In this document: positions 48,805-59,006 of the stretch, one piece after another | How the letters are laid out: every line of letters starts with the position of its first letter | Position numbering within the stretch: the stretch's first letter is position 1 | DNA from: Umbelopsis ramanniana AG | Taxonomy: Eukaryota > Mucoromycota > Umbelopsidomycetes > Umbelopsidales > Umbelopsidaceae | Reading direction: 5' to 3' | Assembly: GCF_025399195.1 (NCBI RefSeq) | Contig: NW_026252108.1 | Span: forward strand, 1 to 64,000 | DNA length: 64,000 bases | Made by a program: the position numbers and the translations under genes | The notes under the pieces: generated by a model | What the model saw: the letters and a program-made list of their open reading frames with translations, nothing else | Told to the model about the DNA's origin: nothing | Database searches by the model: none

Positions 48805-49918
48805 TTACATTGCCATGCTGGCCTGCAAAGCCTTAAGTTCTGCCTCTTCATCATCCTCCACTGATGTATTGGTACGTACAGCTGTTATTGAGAAAGAGAT
48901 GAGTAACGGTTGTATACTATTTACTAACGAAAGAAAAGAAAGAGGACGTACCTGGCTCATGAGATGGGACATTTGGAACACTCATTGCTGGTGTAGGTGC
49001 CTCCAACATCTTGGCATCCAGTTCTTCTTGCTCTAGTTCCTCCAATTCATTCAGAAGTTCGTCCTATAGGAGAATATTGGTGTTAATTCAGATGCAGATA
49101 AGTGTGTTACAATGGTGTTGACCTCGGCGCTGAAAAAGTTACCTCATCTAGTTCATCTCCTAGAACTGGTCTTGAAATAGCATCTGATATTTCATTTGCA
49201 ATATCCATTTGGTCGCGAATATCATCCATAGTAGCGTCGACTTTGTTGATATCCCTGTCATTGCAATTTACAATCAGTATCTCCAATCTAGAGCTTGGCG
49301 CCAAGGACTTCACCGTCCGCGCAGATGACTACTTTGATCTTTCGGCTCCACTGTACATCAACTGGTTTATGTTTGAACAGCGAGTTCGTGGAAGATCAAA
49401 TGTCACCCAGAAAGCATCGACAGCTCTCATAAGCTGTGGATGGCGCGGCTGGCAAGCACATAGCACAATCTTTCTAAGAGTATTCAGTATATGGTACTTA
49501 CATGGAGCCATGTATGTTTTTCATGGCTTCGGCACCGCCACGCAAAGCATTCATTGTTTCCAAGTTAACATTAGCGTTCTCGATGGCCATTACTTGTGTC
49601 TCTATCGTCATGCGGGTTCCATTTATCTTGTCAATGTGCACATCGTAAGCCTTCTTCTTCTTGAGCGCCATGAGCGCAACTAGACATCGCCAAATTTAGT
49701 ACCCATACAGGACTATAAGGACTACGTTGAAAGAAAAACTATAGATACTAACCTCTCCGATTCTTCGTAGCATTAAGCTTTGCAATCTTATATTCATTTT
49801 CTGCCTTGGTTTCGAGATGAGCTTGTCGCTTCTCCAGCATAGCTAGAGTCTCCCGCAGCTTCACGATGGAATCCTTCGCCGTTGTCTTTGATTTTGCTTT
49901 GCCAAAAAACAAGTTCAT
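48805..49918 (-). CDS. snf7: ESCRT-III subunit Snf7/Vps32 (CHMP4)
   Basis: Core polymer-forming ESCRT-III protein for multivesicular-body sorting and membrane scission. The start at 49918 gives MNLFFGKAKSKTTAKD, a short basic N terminus with the amphipathic start seen in Snf7. Helix 1 is SIVKLRETLAMLEKRQAHLE, and the next exon carries ALMALKKKKAYD and GTRMTIETQVMAIENAN. Then NLETMNALRGGAEAMK, DINKVDATMDDIRDQMDIAN and the acidic DELDEDELLNELEELEQEEL. The MIM-like C terminus ends in LKALQASMAM. Four or more exons. Frames extending upstream of 49918 add unrelated residues and are not needed. Confidence 0.94.
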
Positions 49919-50611
49919 TTTAGGTATAGAAAGGGTCGAAAAAAAAGAGTGTACAGCTCTGAACAGCCAGATAGTCATGACGCAGCGCAGCTCACGTTTC
50001 AGTGGCAGCCGACACTTTTCATTCTCCGACATAGCCATCACATCATTGCTAAAGATTGATACGGTGTTACGCGAAAACTTGTGTTCTTCAAGGTGATCTC
50101 TTCAAATGAAATAATATTATATGTGATGTTGGAGACTTTATCAATCATACCGTGAAACCATTATAGGCTGCTTGAAGGCTGGCCGGTCAGATGCACCCTC
50201 TCAAGCACTCCAGGAGACTCTCAAAGCACTTTGAGGGGGGAGAGGTATCACGGTCGACTTTCATATAATTAGAAATTACTTTTATTATTTTATAAAGTTT
50301 TAATAAGCTAATCAAAGGACAAAAACTGAGTCAAGAATAGACGTCTATCCTCTGACGAAAGATACCGGAGCCAGGATATTCATGGATTCCCGCAGGTTAC
50401 TGTAGGAATAGCTGAAGGTGTATGGGTTGAGCTTTTGCTACCATCAGTGGCATTTACGCTTGCACAGTTTGAAGTTTCAGTCGTTTCAAGTTAATCTGGT
50501 CTGTTTGAGCCGACAATTTAAAAGGTTTAAATAATTTTGGAAAGCACCCCTTTTGATCCAGCTAACGCTCTGGAAGTCTAACATCACCAGTATGTTTGCT
50601 CTTCCAAGAGA
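49919..50611. other. Spacer
   Basis: About 690 bases between the Snf7 start and the end of the next minus-strand gene. It includes a G-rich patch near 50234-50243. No gene seen. Confidence 0.5.
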
Positions 50612-53136
50612 TCACATTGTTCTATACTCCTGCTCAACCTTGTCTTGTAAATTGTCCAACATTTCTTTGTATCTGTACCAAATCATCTTTTGAGAGCTCA
50701 AATTAATCTTCATTCAAATACACCACCATACAGCACGCAAAAAGTTTACCTCAACGGCGGCAACGTAATTGAAGTATGGGAGTCCTGTCTCTGGCCGGCA
50801 TTCATGATGATGCGGCAGTACATTGGTTACAATTCTGAAAGGATACAACGTTAAATAAGGCATCTCTGTAGATTTTTTAACAACCAGTCACTTACATCAT
50901 TCCTTGAATACCATGAGTATAAGCGTTAGCATAGTCTTTGATCTCAGAGTACATGCGCATGTTTGAAAAACAATCATTTGAATAAGAGATCAGTCCAGAG
51001 AATGACATGTATTTAATGCATCCAAGGTTAGACCGCGCGTGAAGTCGAAGTCTAGCAAGTATAGGATTAGGTGTAGACGTATTCGGAGACGCGCAAGGTG
51101 TAGGACCGTTGACAGACGAAGCGTGATTGTCGCGCTGATTATTGGGCGGTCGGACGTGAACTTGAGGAGCGGCATCATTGCTCATTGAATTATCATTTGG
51201 GTCCAAATGATCACCGGTCTGCTCCCCTGGAACCATTTGACCTAGCTGAGGGCCTGTGTTACCAGAAGCCTTCAGGGTTGGGCTTTGCTCATTTTTCTTT
51301 TTAAGACTGGTATGCCTATGGGCCCGTGGTGGTTGGTGCATAAACGAGATCAGAGGTATATAGGTGGGTATTCCATTAGCTGAAGGAGAATAAGAAGCAG
51401 ACGGTTGCTTCTTCGAATTTTTCTCCGTTGCAACGAGCTGTCCTGGGCTAACCTTGTTTGCATCGGAACCGGCCATCAAAGATCGTAAAAACTCGGTTGA
51501 AATTCTGGGCCACAACGCTTTAGGCTGGGAAGATTTGACGATAATCTTGACATCGTTCGAAGAGGTTGATGCAAAGACAATTTTATCAGAAGCTCTCCTG
51601 CGAGATTTTGAATTATCTCTTGCTAAAGGATCTGTCTTCACAGCAGACAAGTCTTCTTTAATGGAGCCGGATGACGACCGTGTCTTTCCGAAGAGCATTC
51701 TACTTTTCTCTAGTTGAAAGGATACTAGTTAGAACATGTGGTTAAAATGCTGTTGTTTCCCAAACCACTTACTAGTCGGAGATGCGCTCGTTTCGCTGTC
51801 TTCTGCCAAAAATGTAAGCGGGCTAGACGAAATTTCACCGTCGTGTGTCACGTTGGAAGGGCCAGGCGGCTCGTCTGCGCTAAGAAATGCATAATTGATA
51901 GATGAATCCGAAGAAAGATCTATATCTAACATTGATGTTGGTACATGAAGTACTTGGTTCCATTGTATAGAACGAAATCGTACAGGTCTGATAATCTTAC
52001 CTTCTGGATATAATTGAACATCTCTACCACCACCCGTTTCCTTGTTGACAAACATATCGTTAATGTTTTGAGCGCCATGTGTTGTACCAGGGTCTTCATA
52101 GGTTGCCGCAAATACTTCTGGCTCTGATATCTTTCTTTGATGAACTGTCCAGCTGGGAACCAAAAATGAAGCATCTTCCATATTTTCGTTTGGAAGATGA
52201 GGTGAATCGTTCTGGGATAATGGCCGAAGCTCTCCAAACAAAGATGATGCTTCATCGAAAAGCGCTTGAACGTTGGCATTGACTTCCAGTTTCAATTATG
52301 ACATCGATATATTAATTAATGGAGTCTAAATTTGCATTCACTTTTCAGCAGAACTTACCAATGGCGGCTGATATAGGAGGAGTAGATGTATGGGTCCTTC
52401 TTGGGGGGAAAAGATGCACATTGTGGTTACCCAAGCTGGCTTCGCCAGATATAGGGTTTGATCGAGTTGGTGAAGGAGGTGACATGCTCGTATCCATGGG
52501 TGGAGTGTTAGGTGGGCTCGGATATATCCTCCTTGTTGATTGAATCAGTTCCTCAGGCGTAGCTATTTTCATGACGACCATATGAGTCTCCTCTATCCTA
52601 TGCCTCAGCTGGCAAAAAAAAAAAGATAATTTGTCAACCCAGGCTGTTGTAGTTTCGTATTCACTTTTGATCTTTGATATCACGATAGATTACCTTTCTC
52701 AACGGCAGTGCTGCCTCATCAGTGGTATGCATCTGTGCACACTCTGGGTGCACAGGTAGAAGAATATATGCGATCCTGAATACAAAAATAGATAAACATC
52801 AATTTCATGGCCAGCAATGCATTATAGTTGCAGATATGACAGATACCTGAACGCCTTTAGGAAAAGTTTCATTGCAGACTCATGTTCGTTCACCCGTATA
52901 GCATGCTCAACCTATTATATACAAACAAAGTAAATTAGCATACAGTGACAAGCATGGTGTATAAAGTTGACTGTTGCTCTTACATTGTTAATATAGTCGT
53001 TGGCTTCTATGATCCTTTGCTTCACTGTCTGGTCACGTAGCTCCCAAGCGGTAGGAGAAGGCAAGCCTCGCACAACCTCTACAAGGAAAGCTGGATCCTG
53101 GCTGTCATATATTGGGCTGGGGACTAACGACGACAT
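50612..53136 (-). CDS. Large orphan with an MIT-like N-terminal helical bundle
   Basis: I do not recognise the full protein. Exons start at 53136 (MSSLVPSPIYDSQDPAFL). The N-terminal helices (RIIEANDYINN, EHAIRVNEHESAMKLFLKAF) have the length and spacing of a microtubule-interacting-and-trafficking (MIT) domain, as found in Vps4 and its partners. That call is tentative. A long Ser/Pro-rich disordered middle follows. The C terminus is again ordered (KYMSFSGLISYSNDC, KDYANAYTHGIQGM, then after an intron IVTNVLPHHHE and GLPYFNYVAAVE). A last exon reached by an AAAAG acceptor reads MIWYRYKEMLDNLQDK and ends EQEYRTM at 50612. The ordered C-terminal block deserves a fold search. About six exons. 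Confidence 0.6.
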
Positions 53137-53944
53137 TTCGATTGATATTCATGGACGAGTGAATATTATTCAGTAGTATTTTCTGTGTGCGGAAGGAAAA
53201 GAAGGTGGTCTAGGCTCCAGACGAAGAAAGGAAACAAAAAAAGAACTTGTGGTGGCAACAGCAGTTATAACTTGTTCGGTATCGACTCGTTGCACACAGG
53301 TCATGTGCCTACCCAAACTGATACGGACTGTCCCCGGCACGGCCAGAATGGCCCAGCTGTGACACTTGAAAGGTATCTTTCGAGTGGGGAATGCAAATAT
53401 ACCCCTGTAGTTTGATAGCCAAAAAGAGAAGATGAAAATTTACAAGAGCGTTGATAATTCAAAATGTTCAAGACGCATCTTTACAATATGGAAAACTTCA
53501 CTCAATCCAGACTTACAACACAGGTATTTTCTAGTCATCTATAACATTACAGCCACCTCGTTTAAATTGTTGTGACCCATCAATTGGGCAGCAGCACCAA
53601 GTGGTCATGTTTTATTTGAACAAAGGTACATATCATTTTTTGTGGCAGTTGATGGCAATGAAGTAACAAGAAAAGCCATTTCTTGTATAGTAAAAACGTT
53701 TGCATCGTCAGATGTAACTATTCGTCAAAGCAGTAGGCTTTGGTTGGATAATGAATGAGGATGGAAGGAGGATCTGGAAAAAAAAAGTTCGAGAAGCGGT
53801 AGGTTGAGTTGGAAGAGGCTAATAAAAGGAAGGTTGTAAAAGCACCAAGAAAAAGAAAGGACAAATGGCCCAGGGAGATAGATCGAATAAAGAAGAGACA
53901 ATGAGCCAGGAGGGGTTGAATAAAGGTGGCGAAGGGGATAGAAT
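53137..53944. other. Spacer
   Basis: About 800 bases with no supportable gene. Short A-rich runs near 53780 and purine-rich sequence just after the end of the next gene. Confidence 0.5.
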
Positions 53945-55978
53945 TTAGCTCAAGTCACGATCTTGACTTGCAGCGATTGATTCTTCGACATGACTGGGGT
54001 TTGCATAAAGATCATGATTCCAGTCAGCGCGGCTCCATCCTCTATCGTTACCAACATCCAGTTGATCAATTTGCGTGAATCGTTCTTGCATAGCATAGCA
54101 CGCAGCTTCCCATCGACACTTTTCCTCCCAAAGCTCTCGCAATTTTTTATAAGCGAGAGCACTCAATAGCTCTGATTTATCATTGGAGTCGTTCATTGCT
54201 GCTACAAGGCGTTTCTTGGCGCGTTGTTCGTTGGTCAGGCGAGATTGTAGTTCACTAACAGCATGCAAAAGAGATGTAACTTGTTGCTGCAAATCCTCTT
54301 GATTACTGTTGGGTGTCAAATAATTTTTGCTAGGTTGAGGTGTTGGGCCAGCCCCTGCAGAAGCTGGGCGTTGAGGTGATGAGTCGTACATCTTTAGAGC
54401 TTGAGATGTAGTGACAGCAGGAGTAGAATAAGATTTTTTACGGTCAAAGGCTACCTCTTTAGGGGACGATAGATCGATATCGCCATGGTGAAAGATGGAA
54501 GAACATGAAGGACAAGAAACAAAGGATCCATTCAGATGTTTTCCGCTTGGACCAACCACCACATTGTTTCCTTCTCGTACTACTATTAAGGAGTCGGTTT
54601 GTGTTGAAGCCTTGCATTTTTCCACCGTGTCCATAGTTTGAACTTGAACATGCCGAATTTTTTTTCTTTCTGCCATAATAGCCATATTAAGTCTTCCATT
54701 TGAATGTGATGGACTAATACTGCTAGTAGTGAGAGTAGACTGATGGTGTGCGTATTCAGCATTAGCAGCCGTGATGGCCATATTCTCCACCGCGTCGATC
54801 TGTTCGACGCTGGATAACTGCAGAGCACGGAGATGTTCTGCTACCAATTGACTTGCAACCATCTCACTTGGCGTTGAATGAACCGAGTTTCCATTTGTGG
54901 CTCGAAATGCCTCGATTCTTTGGGATAATGCTCTCTCAACCAGATCAATTCGATGTCGTCCTCGCGCTTTACCAGATAGATCGGATCGCCCTATCGGAGA
55001 TCCAACTGACCTACTAGATGGCCACTGAGAGGCCAAGCTCCCACTTTTGGACCTAGGACGCCTTGGTGCGGTTGAGCTTTCTTGTGACGTACTGCTGATG
55101 TTGGATACTCTCAAATTATCCATCGAACGACTTCGATCAACCTGTCGTTTGTCCATAGCTTGTGGAGAAGGAGAACGAGAGTGGCCACTGATAATTTCCG
55201 TATCGTCTGACTGAGGTGAGTCCGCCGACCATATTGCCGCATTACCAAAGGTCATTCCACTGTCGCTTGATAGTGCATAACCATGGCGAACGTTGTTTGG
55301 TGGTGAAACTCGCCGACTGGATTTCAATGGTATAGCTGGTGAGCTAATATCACTAGCTGTTATGGAATAGTCGCTTTGTGATTTTACCAAATAGTGAGGT
55401 GCCTCAACTGCTTTTTCATGGAGATTGGCACTGGTGAGATCAGAAAAATAGTTGCGGCTGGTTGGACTATATAAGCTGGATTCCTTTTGTTTACGATGGT
55501 TTTGCGGAAGGGGAGTGCTGTTAGGGAGGCCATCTGGAGTTATGATACTTCGACGAAAGCCACTGTATTTTGCAGCGGCCAGCGATGGCACTTTAGACAA
55601 TCGTCGGCTGCCAAGTATATCCAAAGGATAGCCAGTGACTATCTCTACATATTTTTTTTGGTTTCCAGGGCTGGGAGGAATCGGTGGCCTGGCTGGTGAC
55701 TTCTTACGCCGCCTAAAAAAAAGTGTAGATCCACGCTTGGGAACGGTGGCCTGTTTTTGAAACTCTTCTGGTCCAGTGGTGTTCAGAAACTCAACTAGTG
55801 CTTGTGTGCTGCTCTGCTTTTTACGAGGTTGTTTCTCCCGTTTCTCGGGCTGATGGATGTCTTCGCTGCTGTAGTCGTCGTCGTCCTGGTCGATGCGTGG
55901 GCCCTTCGGTTCATAAGCAAGTGCGCGAGTCACCATGATATAAGGATATACTATATGAGAATCAAAAGGGATTTCCAA
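53945..55978 (-). CDS. Large disordered orphan with C-terminal coiled coil, 677 residues
   Basis: I do not recognise a family. It is a single intronless frame of 677 codons, rich in Ser, Pro, Arg and charged residues. Near the N terminus is a short ordered-looking motif (ALVEFLNTTGPEEF) next to a basic patch (FFRRRKKSPARP). Two MPN-free helical blocks follow, DLVERALSQRIEAFRA and LVAEHLRALQLSSVEQIDAV. A Cys pair (SCPSCSSIFHHGD) could bind zinc only weakly. The C-terminal 120 residues form a coiled coil (VTSLLHAVSELQSRLTNEQ, then KLRELWEEKCRWEAACYAM). Many basophilic and proline-directed phosphorylation-like sites suggest a scaffold. The start may be 55978 or the Met at 55936. Confidence 0.7.
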   Translation of the reverse strand: MEIPFDSHIVYPYIMVTRALAYEPKGPRIDQDDDDYSSEDIHQPEKREKQPRKKQSSTQALVEFLNTTGPEEFQKQATVPKRGSTLFFRRRKKSPARPPIPPSPGNQKKYVEIVTGYPLDILGSRRLSKVPSLAAAKYSGFRRSIITPDGLPNSTPLPQNHRKQKESSLYSPTSRNYFSDLTSANLHEKAVEAPHYLVKSQSDYSITASDISSPAIPLKSSRRVSPPNNVRHGYALSSDSGMTFGNAAIWSADSPQSDDTEIISGHSRSPSPQAMDKRQVDRSRSMDNLRVSNISSTSQESSTAPRRPRSKSGSLASQWPSSRSVGSPIGRSDLSGKARGRHRIDLVERALSQRIEAFRATNGNSVHSTPSEMVASQLVAEHLRALQLSSVEQIDAVENMAITAANAEYAHHQSTLTTSSISPSHSNGRLNMAIMAERKKIRHVQVQTMDTVEKCKASTQTDSLIVVREGNNVVVGPSGKHLNGSFVSCPSCSSIFHHGDIDLSSPKEVAFDRKKSYSTPAVTTSQALKMYDSSPQRPASAGAGPTPQPSKNYLTPNSNQEDLQQQVTSLLHAVSELQSRLTNEQRAKKRLVAAMNDSNDKSELLSALAYKKLRELWEEKCRWEAACYAMQERFTQIDQLDVGNDRGWSRADWNHDLYANPSHVEESIAASQDRDLS

Positions 55979-56777
55979 CGGAATAAAAATAGAGAAAAGG
56001 GATAATAATATAAAGTAAACAACTTCCTTTTGCTGTCAAAACACACAACGTAAAAATGGAAGAATAAAAATGAAAGGCGAAGAGGAAAAGAAGAAACGAA
56101 AAGAAAAAAAAATGGCAATGTTATCGAAGCGAAAGGAGTTATTTTTTCTGTCTAGTATTGGGTTTTGGAGCAACTGTAAGGGATGGTTTTGGGGGAGGTG
56201 AGATAAACCTGATTGTTTGGGCGGGTGCACATGAGGTGGAGATTGGGTCCACAGTGCGGCTACCAGTAAGTTAGCACAAGTCTGGTAAGCAAAGTAGCCT
56301 AACCGTCATTCCGTATCAAACATGAAATGTAAAAATGTATCCACTGGAGCTATGAAGGAGAATAGAATTGCTTTGTTGTTGTGAAATATAAAGTCATTTA
56401 CGAGGTAGCGAAGCACCGTGATCTTGCATATGGTCAATCCATTCCACTGTAGATGTGTGAAATAAGATTTTGTGTATCAATGCGTGGTTCAAACCGGTTT
56501 ATGCCCATAATTAGAATTAGTGTATGCTATTCAAGCATGGAGTGATTCGCACTTAAGCCGGTTCCCGCGTAATTCATATTGCAAAACTGCAATGAAAATC
56601 ATTCGAATAGCAACATGTCAGCCTTACAAGGGGAAAGGTATAATTGGGGGGGGGGGGCGAGAGGAGTAATACGAGCTTTAATCAGAAGACGACAACAGGA
56701 ATAATTTTTTTTTGGTATTATGAAAGGGTTTCTTTACCCGGCGCAGTCTGCACAGTACTCTTTTTTACGTATTCGTC
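55979..56777. other. Divergent spacer with a G tract
   Basis: About 800 bases between divergent genes. It holds purine/pyrimidine-biased stretches (about 56040-56130) and a run of 12 G at 56646-56657, which lies about 120 bases upstream of the DcpS start. No gene seen. Confidence 0.5.
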
Positions 56778-57698
56778 ATGGAAGAAGCTGAACTCCTAAA
56801 CAAATTCCAGTTCTCCCGAATTCTTTCACAAGATTCGCGTGCCAAATGTGTTTACCTCTTGGGACGCATACCAAACCAAGACCAGCCGGAATTGGAGGAT
56901 GCCATCCTGTACTTTGAGAAGCATCACTTTTACGAGTCGGAATTGCCCATATTAGCATCCAGTAGGATTACCGAACTTATTGACACCGAAAGTAACGACA
57001 TTTACCACTGGACTAAAACCAATCTGGTGAAAGATTTAACGCGACCGGACGTGAATATTCGGATCATATATCCTGCCACTCAGGCGCATATTGACAAATA
57101 CTCCACCAGACCGTTCATCAATATCCGGGAAACAAGTGACGATTACCTTCAAATAACTAAACCTTATATTGAAGAACAGCCTTTGAAAAGAGTTCAATGG
57201 GTGTATAACATTCTGGAAGGCAAAGCTGAGGCCGAACGTGTGCTGCTGCGAGACGATCAAGATCCTAATACTGGTTTCATACTTCTGCCCGATATGAAAT
57301 GGGATATGAAAACAATGAACGCGCTGTACCTGGTAGTAATAGTACACAGGCGAGACCTCAAGTCTATCCGCGATTTGAATGCTAGTCATCTTCCGCTTTT
57401 GCGAAACATTGCAGAAAAAGTTGAGCAATTTGTGGAGAAGACATACGAAATCAAAAGTCAAAGTCTGAGGATGTTCTTCCATTACCAACCTAGCTACTAC
57501 CATCTGCACGTCCACGTTGTACATACTGCTTATACATCTGCTCCTGGGATCATAGCTGGACAGGCTCACCTTCTGGATCAAGTCATTGACAACATTGCTA
57601 TCATTGACAACAATTATTATCAGCGGGCAACGTTACCGTTTGTTTTAGCTGAAAATCATGAAATTTGCAAGCGATACAAAGAAGCCAAGGGATATTGA
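56778..57698 (+). CDS. dcs1: Scavenger mRNA decapping enzyme DcpS
   Basis: HIT-family hydrolase that clears short capped fragments left after 3'-5' mRNA decay. Intronless, 306 residues, which is near the family length. The N-terminal half forms the dimerising domain (KFQFSRILSQDSRAKCVYLL, then IYHWTK). The C-terminal HIT domain has RVQWVYNILEGKAE, FILLPDMKWD, a linker helix with LRNIAEKVEQFV, and the catalytic triad-of-His motif YYHLHVHVVH, with the nucleophilic middle His. The C-terminal LAENHEICKRYKEAKG is typical. The start is the first ATG after the T-rich promoter. Rai1 at 37.5 kb acts on the same class of cap substrates. Confidence 0.95.
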   Translation: MEEAELLNKFQFSRILSQDSRAKCVYLLGRIPNQDQPELEDAILYFEKHHFYESELPILASSRITELIDTESNDIYHWTKTNLVKDLTRPDVNIRIIYPATQAHIDKYSTRPFINIRETSDDYLQITKPYIEEQPLKRVQWVYNILEGKAEAERVLLRDDQDPNTGFILLPDMKWDMKTMNALYLVVIVHRRDLKSIRDLNASHLPLLRNIAEKVEQFVEKTYEIKSQSLRMFFHYQPSYYHLHVHVVHTAYTSAPGIIAGQAHLLDQVIDNIAIIDNNYYQRATLPFVLAENHEICKRYKEAKGY

Positions 57699-58182
57699 TC
57701 ACCAATCATTATCTGATGACAAAAAGTAATACTAGAGTAATGTTGTCAAGAAGTAATAATAGAATAATGTAGGATCGTAATCAAGTAGTCCACATAATCG
57801 CGTAATCTGTACATATACCTCTTATTCAACTCTCCAAAGAAACAATATATCATGCATTTTCGTAATCACAATGACAAGCGCTGTAGCAGTGAAGTGAAAT
57901 CGTTACCGCCATAAAGAGTATCCGTGTACAATTTTATATTCACGTATTTCATGATAATAAGAGAAATATGAAAATGGCAATGGAAAAACTGAAAAGCACT
58001 GGTAGTATTGGAAAGCAAGTCGAAACAGTGCAACCACCTGAATAATTTCGCTAATACAATTTGAGTGGGCTGAAGAAACAAAAATGAAAGAGTCGAAACC
58101 AAGTATGGCCATAATTCATATCGCATACATGTTTTAATCCAACTGCTCTTGAAATACTTGAACAAGGTAAGATGGATATCGT
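57699..58182. other. Convergent 3' spacer
   Basis: About 480 bases between DcpS and SUMO ends. AT-rich, with a repeated AGTAATA-type stretch near 57725-57760. No gene seen. Confidence 0.5.
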
Positions 58183-58892
58183 TTAACAGCCTCCAATTTG
58201 TTCCACCATAACATCGATGGAATCGCCATCTTCCATATCAAGCTAATAAATGAGAGACTCGTTAGCAAGCTCCATATACGTAGTGTATTATACAGAACTG
58301 TCACTCATACCTCATTTGGCGTACTTTAGAGAATAATAGAAGATAGGGCGAGAGTTTCAACAATTAGTACCTTTTGGCGTGAGAGTGTTACATTCGGATG
58401 GCTATGGAGGACTTACTTTGTTGGCTGGATTCGAATACCATCATAAAGGAAGCGCACGGAGGAGGTGGCCTTTCCTTGACGTTCGCAGTATGCGTCCATC
58501 AGCTTCTTGAGTTGAGTGGAGCGCTTAATCTTGAAGAAAACTTCGTTGTGGTCCTGTACATTGAGCAAAAATAGCGTTAATGCATATGCCTGCGGCAACT
58601 TATCATCCAGGTTCCGACAACCGATATAGGCTTAACGGTAAAGATGAAGAGGACTATGATTTGAACGCAAATGGTCGCTTTGCATCGCAGTAAGAAATGG
58701 AATGGCGCAGCTATTGCACTTTTTTCCAGAAACTGTTTCAAGATTCAAACATGCAGCCCGTAACGCTTACGTGTGCAGATGACCTGGTTCATGTCCATTT
58801 ATCAACATTTTACTTACATTGCCAACAACTTTGAGGTTGATGTGTTCTGAACCTCCTTCCTTCTTTTCGATTCCTTTCTCAGAGTCAGACAT
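58183..58892 (-). CDS. smt3: SUMO, ubiquitin-like modifier
   Basis: Small ubiquitin-like modifier conjugated to lysines, mostly in the nucleus. Four exons give about 100 residues. Exon 1 (58892 downward) reads [20 protein letters not shown] and ends in VVGN. Exon 2 has [20 protein letters not shown] and [12 protein letters not shown]. Exon 3 is a 13-base exon (58311-58323, TPNE region). Exon 4 reads [18 protein letters not shown] and ends Cys-stop. The Gly-Gly followed by a single Cys means Ulp-type processing removes one residue. EVFFKIK, CERQGK and DGDSID are the SUMO signature. Conserved hydrophobics for E2 and SIM binding are present. Confidence 0.95.
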
Positions 58893-59006
58893 ATTGTATT
58901 ATTTAAGTGGGTCTGGTTCGTAGTAGGATTTATTGAATTGCGAATGCATGCTCTCGTTTTACAGTGAGGTTGGAATGTGGCTTGGCTCTTAAGATTTTGG
59001 CTCCAA

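Noticed and set aside
56646-56657. G12 run as a quadruplex element
   Set aside because: A single uninterrupted G run is more simply a homopolymer tract and is prone to sequencing error; no further G tracts lie close by.
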